From Candidatus Zixiibacteriota bacterium (lineage in GTDB: Bacteria > Zixibacteria > MSB-5A5 > UBA10806), in the NCBI GenBank assembly GCA_020348065.1, contig CP070742.1:3524114-3577819 (forward strand): DNA of 53,706 bases, written 5' to 3'. The position numbers and the translations under genes are program-made. Below are positions 36,544-45,500 of this stretch, piece by piece (the stretch's first letter is position 1; every line of letters begins with the position of its first letter). The notes under the pieces are model-generated. The model saw nothing but the letters and a program-made list of their open reading frames with translations. It was not told the origin of the DNA and ran no database searches.

Positions 36544-36860
36544 TCCTGTCGACAGCGTTTGAAGTTAACCGGTACCAGGTAACTGAAATTCTGGGATTGG
36601 TGAGAGGCAACACAATCAGGGCGCGTCATCTTGGCCGCGATATTATGGCTGCTCTTAGAGGTATAGTTGGCGGTGAAGTGCACGATTATACGAAAATGAT
36701 GGCTGAAGCGCGAGAACAGGCTTTAGATAGGATGATCGCGGAGGCGGAATCTCTCGGCGCCAACGCGATAATCGGGGTAAGATTTTCCACCTCCTCCCTT
36801 ATGCAAGGAGCGGCGGAGTTGTTGGCTTACGGTACCGCGGTGAAAATATCCAAAAAATAG
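36540..36860 (+). CDS. YbjQ/UPF0145-family heavy-metal-binding-domain protein
   Basis: 106 residues, start overlapping the anti-sigma stop as ATGA. The conserved family features are visible: VTEILGLVRGNTIRAR at the N-terminus, the helical A-x-x-EAREQALDRMIAEAE segment, LGANAIIGVRFSTSS and the C-terminal YGTAVKI. The proteins form pentamers of unknown function and the metal-binding name is historical. Translational coupling to a sigma/anti-sigma pair suggests that it takes part in sensing or is the first target of the regulon. Confidence 0.88.
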   Translation: MILSTAFEVNRYQVTEILGLVRGNTIRARHLGRDIMAALRGIVGGEVHDYTKMMAEAREQALDRMIAEAESLGANAIIGVRFSTSSLMQGAAELLAYGTAVKISKK

Positions 36861-36898
36861 CTAAGCCTTAAATTCCCCGTTTTTTCAATTATCCTATA

Positions 36899-36916
36899 TT
36901 GGCATTCTTATTGCAT
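36899..36916 (+). promoter_or_regulatory. Sigma-54 (-24/-12) promoter
   Basis: TTGGCATTCTTATTGCAT has GG (36901-36902) and GC (36913-36914) separated by exactly ten bases, matching TGGCAC-N5-TTGCA. It lies about 115 bases before the pilin-like gene at 37032. Confidence 0.75.
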
Positions 36917-37031
36917 TTTTATATATGTAAATTAAGGAAATTCTTTGTTTTTCAATAGGTTAACGGGCTTATTGAAGGAGAAATGGAAGATAAAACTGCA
37001 AACAATTGCAAAGGTTTTCTGAAGGGATAGG

Positions 37032-37469
37032 ATGATAAGTCAATTTGACACAAGAACCGACACCGTGGTATTGATTTTCTCGACTTTAGCGGTTCTGATA
37101 GCCGCAACATTATCCATGGCAACGATTTCGACCAATCATAATAGTATGGCCACCGACTCGCCCGACGCGTCCGAGCGGGCGGAAGCGGCCGCAAACGCGG
37201 GTGTAGAAGCCGCCCGCTGGCATATCGAGTGTCATGGCAGAACCAAGGCCGGCGGCCTTACGCCGAAATTCTATGTAAACGGCGCCGTTTATAACGTCGA
37301 ATGGGATAACGTCGACATGATCGATTCGACCGTAATGGTCCGATCATTGGGAGAATTTTCCTGGGGAGACGATACCCGTAACGAGGTATTGGTAGAATCG
37401 AGAATAAAAATCGAGTTTTTACCCACGCATAAACAAGAAATTTTAAAAGATTATTATTCCGGAAGATAA
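37032..37469 (+). CDS. PilX-like small membrane protein
   Basis: 145 residues with one N-terminal membrane helix (VVLIFSTLAVLIAATLSMAT) that runs into ATISTNHNSMAT...AAANAGVEAARWHIE. This arrangement is typical of the N-terminal domain of PilX-type minor pilus assembly proteins, where the helix is followed by an AEAG(V/I)E-type motif. The remaining ~80 residues are beta-rich (YVNGAVYNVEWDN, TVMVRSLGEF, RIKIEFLP). No prepilin peptidase site is seen. Placement behind a sigma-54 promoter fits pilus genes in other bacteria. Monocistronic; assignment to type IV pili is moderate. Confidence 0.65.
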   Translation: MISQFDTRTDTVVLIFSTLAVLIAATLSMATISTNHNSMATDSPDASERAEAAANAGVEAARWHIECHGRTKAGGLTPKFYVNGAVYNVEWDNVDMIDSTVMVRSLGEFSWGDDTRNEVLVESRIKIEFLPTHKQEILKDYYSGR

Positions 37470-37512
37470 AAGCGGTTTTTACGAATATCTATAATTCTCC
37501 CTTTAAACCTAA

Positions 37513-38496
37513 TTAATATTTACGCCTTCGCTCGATCATGTAATTTGATCCCGGAAGGGTCTTGGTGTATTTCTTCAGATCCGCCATCATATGGCTCATC
37601 TCGCCGGGATGTTTGAACATCCTCTTCTGGTTGATTATCACCGCTATGGATATGGTGAATACGGGGAAGCGTTCCATCTCCCCTTTGCGATTTGCCACCT
37701 CGATCCATCCGCGTTCCCTGTCGGCTTCGTCGTATCGGAACGGGGCCATTCTATCGAAGGTGGAGATAACGTTCTGGCATACATTTTCGACTTTTTCAGG
37801 CGGTATTATGAACACGAAATCATCGCCGCCGATATGCCCCACGAAACCATCATCGGGGGCAAGGTCCTGAACGACCGTCCGAATAATATGGGAGGTTATC
37901 CTTATGGTTTTATCGCCATACATGTAGCCGTAGTAATCATTATAGGCTTTGAAATTATCGACGTCGGCGTAGCATACGGCGAACTTTTCGTTGTTATGGA
38001 TTCTTTTATCAATCTCGAACTCGATGGCGTTGGCTCCCGGCAGCCTTGACGATGGGTTCACGCCCAGATCCCTCTGTGTCCTGGAGACCAGCATCATGGC
38101 TTTGGCGGGCATCAGCTCGTCATCCCATTCGTCTATGGTAATATCGTCCGCGCCCTCAATCAGGCAATTTATGATTAGATCTTTGCCGGCTCCCGGGGCA
38201 TATACCATAAGGGGTATAAATTGCAGTTGAGCCTGCGATTTGATCTTCCTGACCATATCGCTCAACCACGAGGGATCATCCATAGCGGACAGGATAAGTA
38301 TATCGATATAGGATCGCTGGAACTGCGCGTGGAGTTCTTCAGAGGTGTCGAAATTATGGACAACTACATTGGCGGTCGGAACCAACCTGGGCAGCTTCGC
38401 GGATATATTGCCTCCCGATTGACACAATCCGATATGGAACCTGCCGCTGCGGGTCGTAATCTTGACGGTTTTATTTTTATCCTGGACTTTTACCAT
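37513..38496 (-). CDS. GGDEF-domain protein with receiver-like N-terminal domain
   Basis: 327 residues from the ATG at 38496; the frame is open upstream only because it runs antisense-free through the xerD gene. The first ~130 residues look like a response-regulator fold (ANVVVHNFDTSEEL, FIPLMVYAPGAGK) but the usual phospho-accepting Asp position reads ILSAMDD, so phosphorylation is doubtful. The C-terminal half is a GGDEF domain with signature IGGDDFVFI and the substrate loop CYADVDNFKAYND. GGDDF differs by one conservative change and could still make c-di-GMP. It overlaps the end of xerD by seven bases and is probably cotranslated with it. Confidence 0.85.
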   Translation of the reverse strand: MVKVQDKNKTVKITTRSGRFHIGLCQSGGNISAKLPRLVPTANVVVHNFDTSEELHAQFQRSYIDILILSAMDDPSWLSDMVRKIKSQAQLQFIPLMVYAPGAGKDLIINCLIEGADDITIDEWDDELMPAKAMMLVSRTQRDLGVNPSSRLPGANAIEFEIDKRIHNNEKFAVCYADVDNFKAYNDYYGYMYGDKTIRITSHIIRTVVQDLAPDDGFVGHIGGDDFVFIIPPEKVENVCQNVISTFDRMAPFRYDEADRERGWIEVANRKGEMERFPVFTISIAVIINQKRMFKHPGEMSHMMADLKKYTKTLPGSNYMIERRRKY

Positions 38497-39413
38497 TTTT
38501 CTCTCGGATGAAATTCCTGGTGTTCCGACACCAGGAAGTCTTTGTCGAGATGAGTATATATCTCGGTGGTGGCGATATCGGCGTGCCCCAGAAGCTCCTG
38601 CACGGCGATGAGGTCGGCGCCTCCCTGCAAAAGATGCGTGGCGAAACTGTGCCGCAGGGTATGCGGGCTGACTTTTTTGGTTATACAGGCGGCGCTGACA
38701 TATTTGTTCAGGATTTTCCAGATTCCCATCCGGGAAAGTCTGCCGCCGCGGTTGTTCAGAAATATATAATCCCCGCTTTTTGAACCGGCCAGACCGAAAC
38801 GGCATATGTTCTGATAATTTTTTAACGCTTCCCAGGCAGCGTGGCCCATGGGCACCACCCTTTCCTTTTTTCCCTTACCGAAGAGCTTGACCAGGCTCAT
38901 CTCGACGTAGAGATCGGATTGTTTGGCCTCCACCGCCTCGGAGACCCTGGCGCCGGTGCCGTAGAGAAATTCCAGCAGGGCGAGATCCCTCAAAGATAGT
39001 TTCTTTTTCGAACGGTCGGTTTCGGTGGCTCTCTTGGCGCAATCGAGAAGCTCTTTCACATCCTCAATACCTAAGGCGCCAGGATGAGTACGATATAGTT
39101 TTGGTCCGCTTATCGATTGGGCAGGATTATTGGCGGTCTCCCCCGTGCGGTTGAGATAGCGGAAGAAACCCTTGATGGAACTCAGATGGCGCGCTATGGA
39201 CGACGGCGCCATTCCGGTAGATCTGAGGTAATCGAGGAAGCCGGAAAGATCGGACTGCCGGATCTCATCCAGCCCCTTATCCTGCTTTTTCACGAACCGC
39301 TCGAACTTGTCGATGTCGGAACGGTAGGACTGCAGGCTTAGAGACGACAGTCCCTTTTCCAGACTGAGATAATCGAGATACCCCTGAACGTTTTCGTCCA
39401 TACTCGTGAACAT
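38490..39413 (-). CDS. xerD: Site-specific tyrosine recombinase XerD-like
   Basis: 307 residues, the normal Xer length. N-terminal SAM-like core-binding domain (about 6-90) and catalytic domain with R156 (GARVSE), K180/K182 (GKGKKER), H251 and R254 ([18 protein letters not shown]), H277 (LGHADI) and Y286 (EIYTHLD). These residues and the HLLQGGADL block are characteristic of XerC/XerD, which resolve chromosome dimers at dif. XerD is slightly favoured over XerC by [27 protein letters not shown], but a single-recombinase system (XerH/A-like) is possible. Unlike the island integrase at 11.5 kb it has no att repeat nearby. Confidence 0.9.
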   Translation of the reverse strand: [307 protein letters not shown]

Positions 39414-39522
39414 ACATTATTAATTTCGGCATCCGCAACAAAAGGTTTACATAATACTTATTATTTAAACTAAAAAAGCCCCCGGCAATGGTATGCTTCC
39501 TGGTGCGGTCGAAAATGGTTCG

Positions 39523-39676
39523 GTCAGGTCGTGATCCCGACTTTCAGTCGGGAGGAGACCTGACCGCTGGCGTACGATTTTATATTCCTATATACCGTCA
39601 GGTCACGGCCTGCGGCCTACGACCTGACGGAACACAGAATGGATTCCCGATAAGAGATTTCGGGAATGACAATTCC
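39523..39676. repeat. 154-bp triple-hairpin repeat, copy 1
   Basis: Contains three perfect stem-loops in tandem. First, GGTCAGGTC (39522) with GACCTGACC (39557), enclosing CCCGACT/AGTCGGG. Second, CCGTCAGGTC (39595) with GACCTGACGG (39621). Third, ATTCCCGA (39643) with TCGGGAAT (39660). Copy 2 at 42135-42288 aligns without gaps and with about three mismatches. It fills most of the 325-base gene-free stretch 39414-39738; the flanking parts show nothing clear. Confidence 0.9.
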
Positions 39677-39738
39677 CAGCGGTAGGTCAGTAGCTCGCAG
39701 GGCTCCTGACAATCAAGGCATTTCAAGTAATATATGAC

Positions 39739-42051
39739 TTATTTCAATAATACCATCTGCCGAGTCTGAATTTCATTCCCGGCATGGATTCGCGAGAAAT
39801 AGACGCCGCTGGAAAGACCGGATGCTTCAAATATGACCGTATATGCCCCGGCTGGCTTATCTTTTTCCACAAGCGTCCTTACCTTGCGGCCTAACAGATC
39901 ATAGATATCGATTCTTACATGGCCGGGTTCAGGTAGAATGTATTTAATCGTCGTGGATGAGTTGAAGGGATTTGGGAATGCCGTTATTTCTATTTGACTG
40001 CTTTGAGGCAAATTCGGACCATCTTCTTCAACGATATCTACCGTATTATCATAACGGATGATTTCGACACCCCGCCGTCCCCCTGGGATATAGACATACG
40101 GCCACTCCACGTCGATTTTATCATGGGTTCCGATAGGGCCGACGCTGCTGTAATAATAACCGCTGTAAGTCGGATAAACGGGGTCGATCGAAGCCTCCCA
40201 GACCTGGACACCCCTGCCTTCCGCTCCCTCCCGGAGACCGTGATAGAATATTTTCCCGTTGGCACTAATCAAATTATAAGGCGAAAAACTAATCGATCTA
40301 TCAAAGATTAATTGTCCCTGATCGTTCCAATGGTATATTCTGTTCAGGCCACCTGCAACATAGACATAATTCTCGTAAGTATAGACGTTGCTAATAGAGG
40401 CACTGTAGTAATATATGGTGTGAATACTGATCGGATTTGTTGGATCTGAAATATCGAAGATCTCTATCTCCGGATTAAATCCGCTATTTGACGCAAAATA
40501 CAACTTTGGATAATTTAGATGCAGCGGTGTGATACGCGATCGAATATGATCATCAAACAATACGTTGACATTATCCGGATCAGATATTCCCAATATTATA
40601 AGACCTCCAGGCCCCGTATAATTATAGTAGGTATAGTTGGCAATTAACAAAGTATCATACACAATATAATCATATATAATGAAAGGGTAATTTATGGGTA
40701 CTTCACATGTCCTGTCATGGATCGGTGCGAGCGGATCACTAAGATCATAAAATTTCACCGTATTACCATTCTGGGCATAAAGGGTATTAGAATCGCCTTT
40801 TACATGATATCCCCATATAGAATACGGAAGATCTATAACCTGCGGATTACTTTTATTGGCTACATCGACAACAACAATGTTGTCATTCGTCGTGGCGGCG
40901 TAGATAACGTCCCCTATAGCCTTCACGGTTTCGCATTTGGAATATTTTTTGGCGGTCTGGACCAGATCAGGGCCCCCCGGCGCCGTCCAGTCAATCACGT
41001 GGATTCCCGGGTGATATACAAAATAATTTATGCCGGTAGTCATAGCGTATGAATAATCACCAAACTGTTCTATATCACGGAAGTCATGCTGACCTACCGG
41101 CATCACCAGTGAATCGACTATAATGGGATTTGCCAGGTCATTTAAATTAATCTTATATGCAAAACCGTCCCACGAACAAACATACCCGAATCTATTACCG
41201 CCTATCTCCACCTCCGCGATATCGTGGATATCGTCAGGCATCGGTAATTCACTTCTCAATTCAGGTGTAAATCCGGAAGTGAACTCATAAATCTTTAAAT
41301 CATCATAGGTGCATAAATATAACCGATTCCCGAAAAGCTTGAATTTCCTGCTGTGTACTCTAATGTTCCCAACATAAGACGGGACCCCCACCGTATCGTT
41401 CAAATCGAAAATTGCGATACCGATTTGATAGTCGTCCACGCGCATAGGTATATATAAATAATGGTCATATTTCACGAGGCCGGATTTATTATCGCCGAAT
41501 CCAATACTATCGAATTCGGCGACAGTCTGAGGATTGGTTCTATCATGAACGTCCATAATTCCAAAACGGATACCTCCCCATGACGAATCATCCCACCAGT
41601 AGTAAAGGCTGTCTCCCCAAACTTTCAGGTAAACGGATATCTCCAGATAACGCAGCGGATTTTGGCCGATTATCTGGGGATCGGTATAATTCGTCCCGTC
41701 GTAAATAGCTATGCCCTTTTCCCCTGAAATATACAAGTAATCGCCGTCATGATCGATCTTACAGATCAGGCTATTGGTCATTATCTGGCCCGATTCCGCA
41801 AGTCGTCCGTCCTGTTGCACCTCATATATGACCACGTAACAGCCCATGGCAGCATACAGATGCTGGTTGGCCAAAATCTGGTCCTGCGGAGCGGTTGGAA
41901 AACCGAAACTCATAAAGGTGAAATTCGTATCGGGATAAAAATAGAAGGGTATTGGCAAATCAAAATTGCCAAAATCGCGCTCAGATGCCCGAGAAAGCGT
42001 TGCGCTGAAACAAATTAGCAAAATCAATAATATTGCTGGTAAATACCTCAT
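39739..42051 (-). CDS. Secreted propeller-type (LVIVD-like repeat) protein with T9SS type A sorting domain
   Basis: 770 residues. Signal peptide (MRYLPAILLILLICFSATLS). About ten repeats of 45-60 residues each hold a GNRLYL(C), GDYLYI or NYVYVAGG strand followed by IYDxSDPxNP-like text (VDVANKSNPQVI, FDISDPTNPISI). This matches LVIVD-type repeats of bacterial surface propellers. C-terminal T9SS type A domain (AFPNPFNSSTTIKY, YDLLGRKVRTL, SGVYFSRI). Ligand and function unknown. The gene is bracketed by the two copies of the 154-bp hairpin repeat and has a good promoter. Confidence 0.85.
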   Translation of the reverse strand: MRYLPAILLILLICFSATLSRASERDFGNFDLPIPFYFYPDTNFTFMSFGFPTAPQDQILANQHLYAAMGCYVVIYEVQQDGRLAESGQIMTNSLICKIDHDGDYLYISGEKGIAIYDGTNYTDPQIIGQNPLRYLEISVYLKVWGDSLYYWWDDSSWGGIRFGIMDVHDRTNPQTVAEFDSIGFGDNKSGLVKYDHYLYIPMRVDDYQIGIAIFDLNDTVGVPSYVGNIRVHSRKFKLFGNRLYLCTYDDLKIYEFTSGFTPELRSELPMPDDIHDIAEVEIGGNRFGYVCSWDGFAYKINLNDLANPIIVDSLVMPVGQHDFRDIEQFGDYSYAMTTGINYFVYHPGIHVIDWTAPGGPDLVQTAKKYSKCETVKAIGDVIYAATTNDNIVVVDVANKSNPQVIDLPYSIWGYHVKGDSNTLYAQNGNTVKFYDLSDPLAPIHDRTCEVPINYPFIIYDYIVYDTLLIANYTYYNYTGPGGLIILGISDPDNVNVLFDDHIRSRITPLHLNYPKLYFASNSGFNPEIEIFDISDPTNPISIHTIYYYSASISNVYTYENYVYVAGGLNRIYHWNDQGQLIFDRSISFSPYNLISANGKIFYHGLREGAEGRGVQVWEASIDPVYPTYSGYYYSSVGPIGTHDKIDVEWPYVYIPGGRRGVEIIRYDNTVDIVEEDGPNLPQSSQIEITAFPNPFNSSTTIKYILPEPGHVRIDIYDLLGRKVRTLVEKDKPAGAYTVIFEASGLSSGVYFSRIHAGNEIQTRQMVLLK

Positions 42052-42086
42052 ATAACGGTATCCCGAAAAACGTTGTTTACGAATAT

Positions 42087-42115
42087 ATAATACTAAAAAA
42101 AGCCCGGTTTGTCAA
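42087..42115 (-). promoter_or_regulatory. Sigma-70 promoter of the gene at 42051
   Basis: Minus-strand TTGACA (42110-42115) and TATTAT (42087-42092) with a 17-base spacer, about 36 bases before the start codon. Confidence 0.75.
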
Positions 42116-42134
42116 TTTTTGAATTCACCATTCT

Positions 42135-42288
42135 GTCAGGTCGTGATCCCGACTTTCAGTCGGGAGGAGACCTGACCGCTGGTATACGATTTTATGTTCC
42201 TATATACCGTCAGGTCACGGCCTGCGGCCTACGACCTGACGGAACACAGAATGGATTCCCGATAAGAGATTTCGGGAATGACAATTCC
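42135..42288. repeat. 154-bp triple-hairpin repeat, copy 2
   Basis: Gapless match to 39523-39676 (constant offset of 2612 bases). The same three stems are intact: GTCAGGTC/GACCTGAC, CCGTCAGGTC (42207) / GACCTGACGG (42233), and ATTCCCGA (42255) / TCGGGAAT (42272). The mismatches fall between stems. Confidence 0.9.
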
Positions 42289-42560
42289 TGGCTGATTACG
42301 GGTCAATCATCGGGAGTGCGGGGTTCCTGATCTATCGGATTCGCGGTCATAACCACGCCAAGGGCGTGGTGACACGCGGGCGCCGGGACATCGCATGTTT
42401 CGGGAATCATAGATTTTTGTCGGGTTTCTCCTCCGTCTTCGACGGACTCCAAACCCGACCTGCGAATTACTAACACATCGTTGGGAGGATAGACATTCCT
42501 GTCTGTCAATAAAAGGGAAAATAATAATTTTGGCCAGACAAGAATGTCTGGCCTGCCGGA
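42289..42560. repeat. Cluster of further perfect hairpins
   Basis: Within the 545-base gene-free stretch 42052-42596, after repeat copy 2, are ACCACGCC/GGCGTGGT (42352-42370), GTCGGGTTT/AAACCCGAC (42419-42459) enclosing CCGTC/GACGG, AGACA/TGTCT (42491-42504) and GGCCAGACA/TGTCTGGCC (42532-42553). The last two are near-identical inverted copies of one another. No coding sequence is credible here. Confidence 0.75.
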
Positions 42561-42596
42561 TAATAATTTATTTTTTAAAGGATTTAATTGTCGCCT

Positions 42597-45500
42597 CTAC
42601 TTAAGCAGCGTCATTTTCTTAACGATTACTTTATCGCCGGCGGTCAGCTTGTAGTAATAGATACCCGATGCCGCGTTGCCGCCGTCCCAGGTGACGCTAT
42701 GGTAGCCCGCCGGGAATAAGCCCTCAGCGATGGTGGCGGTTTTCTGCCCCAGGATATTGAAGACCTCAATTGTTACATCCATCTGCGCCGGCAGGGCGAA
42801 TTTGATACCGGTATTCGGGTTAAAGGGATTGGGGAAGTTCTGATATAGCGCAACCTCGCGCGGCAGGTTTGTTACTTCATCCTTTATACCCGTTATTACA
42901 TCTATAGTAACCGGGATCTCCGGCGTAATCGGTGAGTTGTTGATCACCAGGATGCTGGCCTCATAGGTGGTATCGGGAACGATATCATCACCCCTGAAAT
43001 CGATCATGATACTCAAATCGGTATTCTGCGCAGGGGCGATAATACCGGACATGGGATCGACGATCAGCCACTGCGAGGCGGGCGTGATCTCGTATCCGGC
43101 CGCCATATCGGGATCGTATTCATTCTGCAATACGCAGACTGCTATACCCAGCGAGGGGTCCCATTCGGCGGTGAAACAGATACCGCCGGCGATGGCGTCG
43201 TCTCCGTTATTGTCTATGGCGTAGAACGATATGCCCGTATATACACCCGCCACAGGATCGAACTGGGAGATCTCGGTGGCGGGAGCGCCTTCCTGGGAAT
43301 AAACCCAGAGATACGGCCCGCCATCGGATACGTCGTCCCAGGCCATCCCGTAGATAGATTTGCTGTTGAGATAATTATTGATAACATTTCCGGTACGATC
43401 GAATTCAATTATTGCCGATTCCCAGTTGGCGGCCCAGAAATGATTGGTGGCGGGATCCCAGGCCAAGGCCCTCAAAGGCGGGTTGAATGCGTTCGGCATG
43501 GGAAGATCGCCGATTTTCTGGCCGGTCGCGGGGTCTATTACGGCGAACTCGTTCTCATCGGAAGCGTACAGATACTGCCCGTCCCAGGCGAGATCGCGCC
43601 ATCCCCAGGTGGAGGAGGTACCCTGGTCGAAGGATTCGATATAGCTGCCGTTAATATCGAATTTGTGGAGTTTGTGGGTAACAAGATCGTTGGCGCCCGT
43701 GAGCCAGAAATATAAACCGTCGAATTCAATGCCGAGAATACGCTGATCCCCGGTGGGAGTTTCGGGGTCAAATCTTAACACCTCATCCCCGAAATCGAGT
43801 ATAACGGGCGGATCGCCGGGAGAATATGTCGGAGAATACTCGGATTTATTCGACAGGGGTTTGTTTCCACGCATGGTAATATTTTTCTCCGGTCGGATCT
43901 CGGGACTTACGTTCATCACCCTGTCGCCGATACTGATACTTAAGGTAAATTCCAGGTTACCGTTGCCGTTATTGGCGATGTTTCGCGTGAATACCGCCGT
44001 ATCGCCCCAGGCCACGGAGGCGATGATGGGGTCTGTATCGGCCTGAATGGTGGGCGCGGTTAAGGAGAAATTTTGAAATGTCGTAGCGCCTTCGAAAACC
44101 TCGATACCGCTTATGGTTCGCGAATTAAAATATGTCGCGGAAGCCGTTAGCGAATAAGTACCGGCGATAAGTTCGAGAATATACTCGCCTTCCGTATTAG
44201 TAGTGTCAGCCTCGTTTCCGGCGACGACGAGAGCGCCCTGGATCGGATTCCCGGTTGACAGCTCTGTTACAGAACCCGCAATATACCCGGGATCGGCTCC
44301 GGCTCCCCCGTAGATGGTGAAATCATCGATATACCATCCGGCGTATGTGATATCATGGTCACTTCCGAAATCGAAGCGAAACATTACCGCAGCGCCGACA
44401 TAGGCGGAAAGGTCGAAGGTTTCAAATTGCCAGCGGGCATTCCCATAGCCGGTAAAGATTTCCTCACCACTCAACGGATTGGAGCTGTTAGCGACCCCGT
44501 CATAACCCCCGTCGGGAGCGATTATCTCCCAGGTAACGCCGTTATCGGTAGAAATCTTTACATTGCCGCCGTCCCAATAAGCCTCGATATAATACCAGTG
44601 CCAGAAGCCCATAAAAGCGTTATCCAAAATAGCGAACGGCGGAGATACCAGATGCGCCAGCATGTAGTTGCCGTAATTTCCCGCCAGATCGGTAGCCCAG
44701 AGTTTTGTCCCGGAATGCGCGCCGTTGGGGCCGGATGTCGGTTCTCCCCATTGCCAGTCGCCGTCGCCGATAAATGTCCCATCGGTCGGCTCGAATCCCT
44801 CATAGTACATCGATCCGTAGGCATAGTAATATTCGAACAGAGTATCGTTGGCAGGATTTTCATCGTCCGTTAATTCGCTTATGGCGATAAACCGGTAATT
44901 CCCGGCCTGCGCCGATACGAATTCCGGGAACAAAACATCCACGGAAGCGGAGGGATCCAGTCCCGTGACCTGTTCGGTTTCGTTATAAACCTGGCCGCCG
45001 TCATAGTTGACTATCAGGCGAACCGGGAAATCTTCCATATTGGTACCCTGATTGACGAAAGTAACCGTAGCATTGACGCCATCCCCGGCAAGGCCGAACT
45101 CCGGGAACTCCACGAAGGCTGCGGGGCGCACTTCATGCTCGCCGAAATAAGGCGGTTCGAAACCAAAATAGACCGCCATACTGTCGTGAATGCCGGACTG
45201 GTTAAAGATATATTCGGTCCCGATGGTACCGTCGAAATTCTCAATGCCGATGGTGGCGCCGCTATTGCCGTGACCGCCGTGATCCATTATTCCGTAGTGG
45301 TAGACTATAGAACTGTCGTCGCCGTTCAATAAAATCTGGAAATATAGAGATCCGAAATTTGCATAGTGCGGCACTCCGTCAAATGATATAACCAGCTGAT
45401 TTGTAGTGGTGTCTGAGTAATAATAAACCCGCCCGCCGTTTTCGGGATTGAGATCGTCCCAGAATACCGCCATGAGACTGTTAGGCTCTTCCTGACGAGG

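Noticed and set aside
38497-38805. N-terminal extension of the GGDEF protein upstream of 38496
   Set aside because: It overlaps the xerD gene in another frame, is rich in Arg and Pro, and has no domain; the ATG at 38496 is the natural start.
39488-39685. Short plus-strand open frame with a near-identical partner at 42109-42330
   Set aside because: Both lie inside the 154-bp hairpin repeat; the similarity is explained by the repeat and the stems, and neither has a ribosome binding site.
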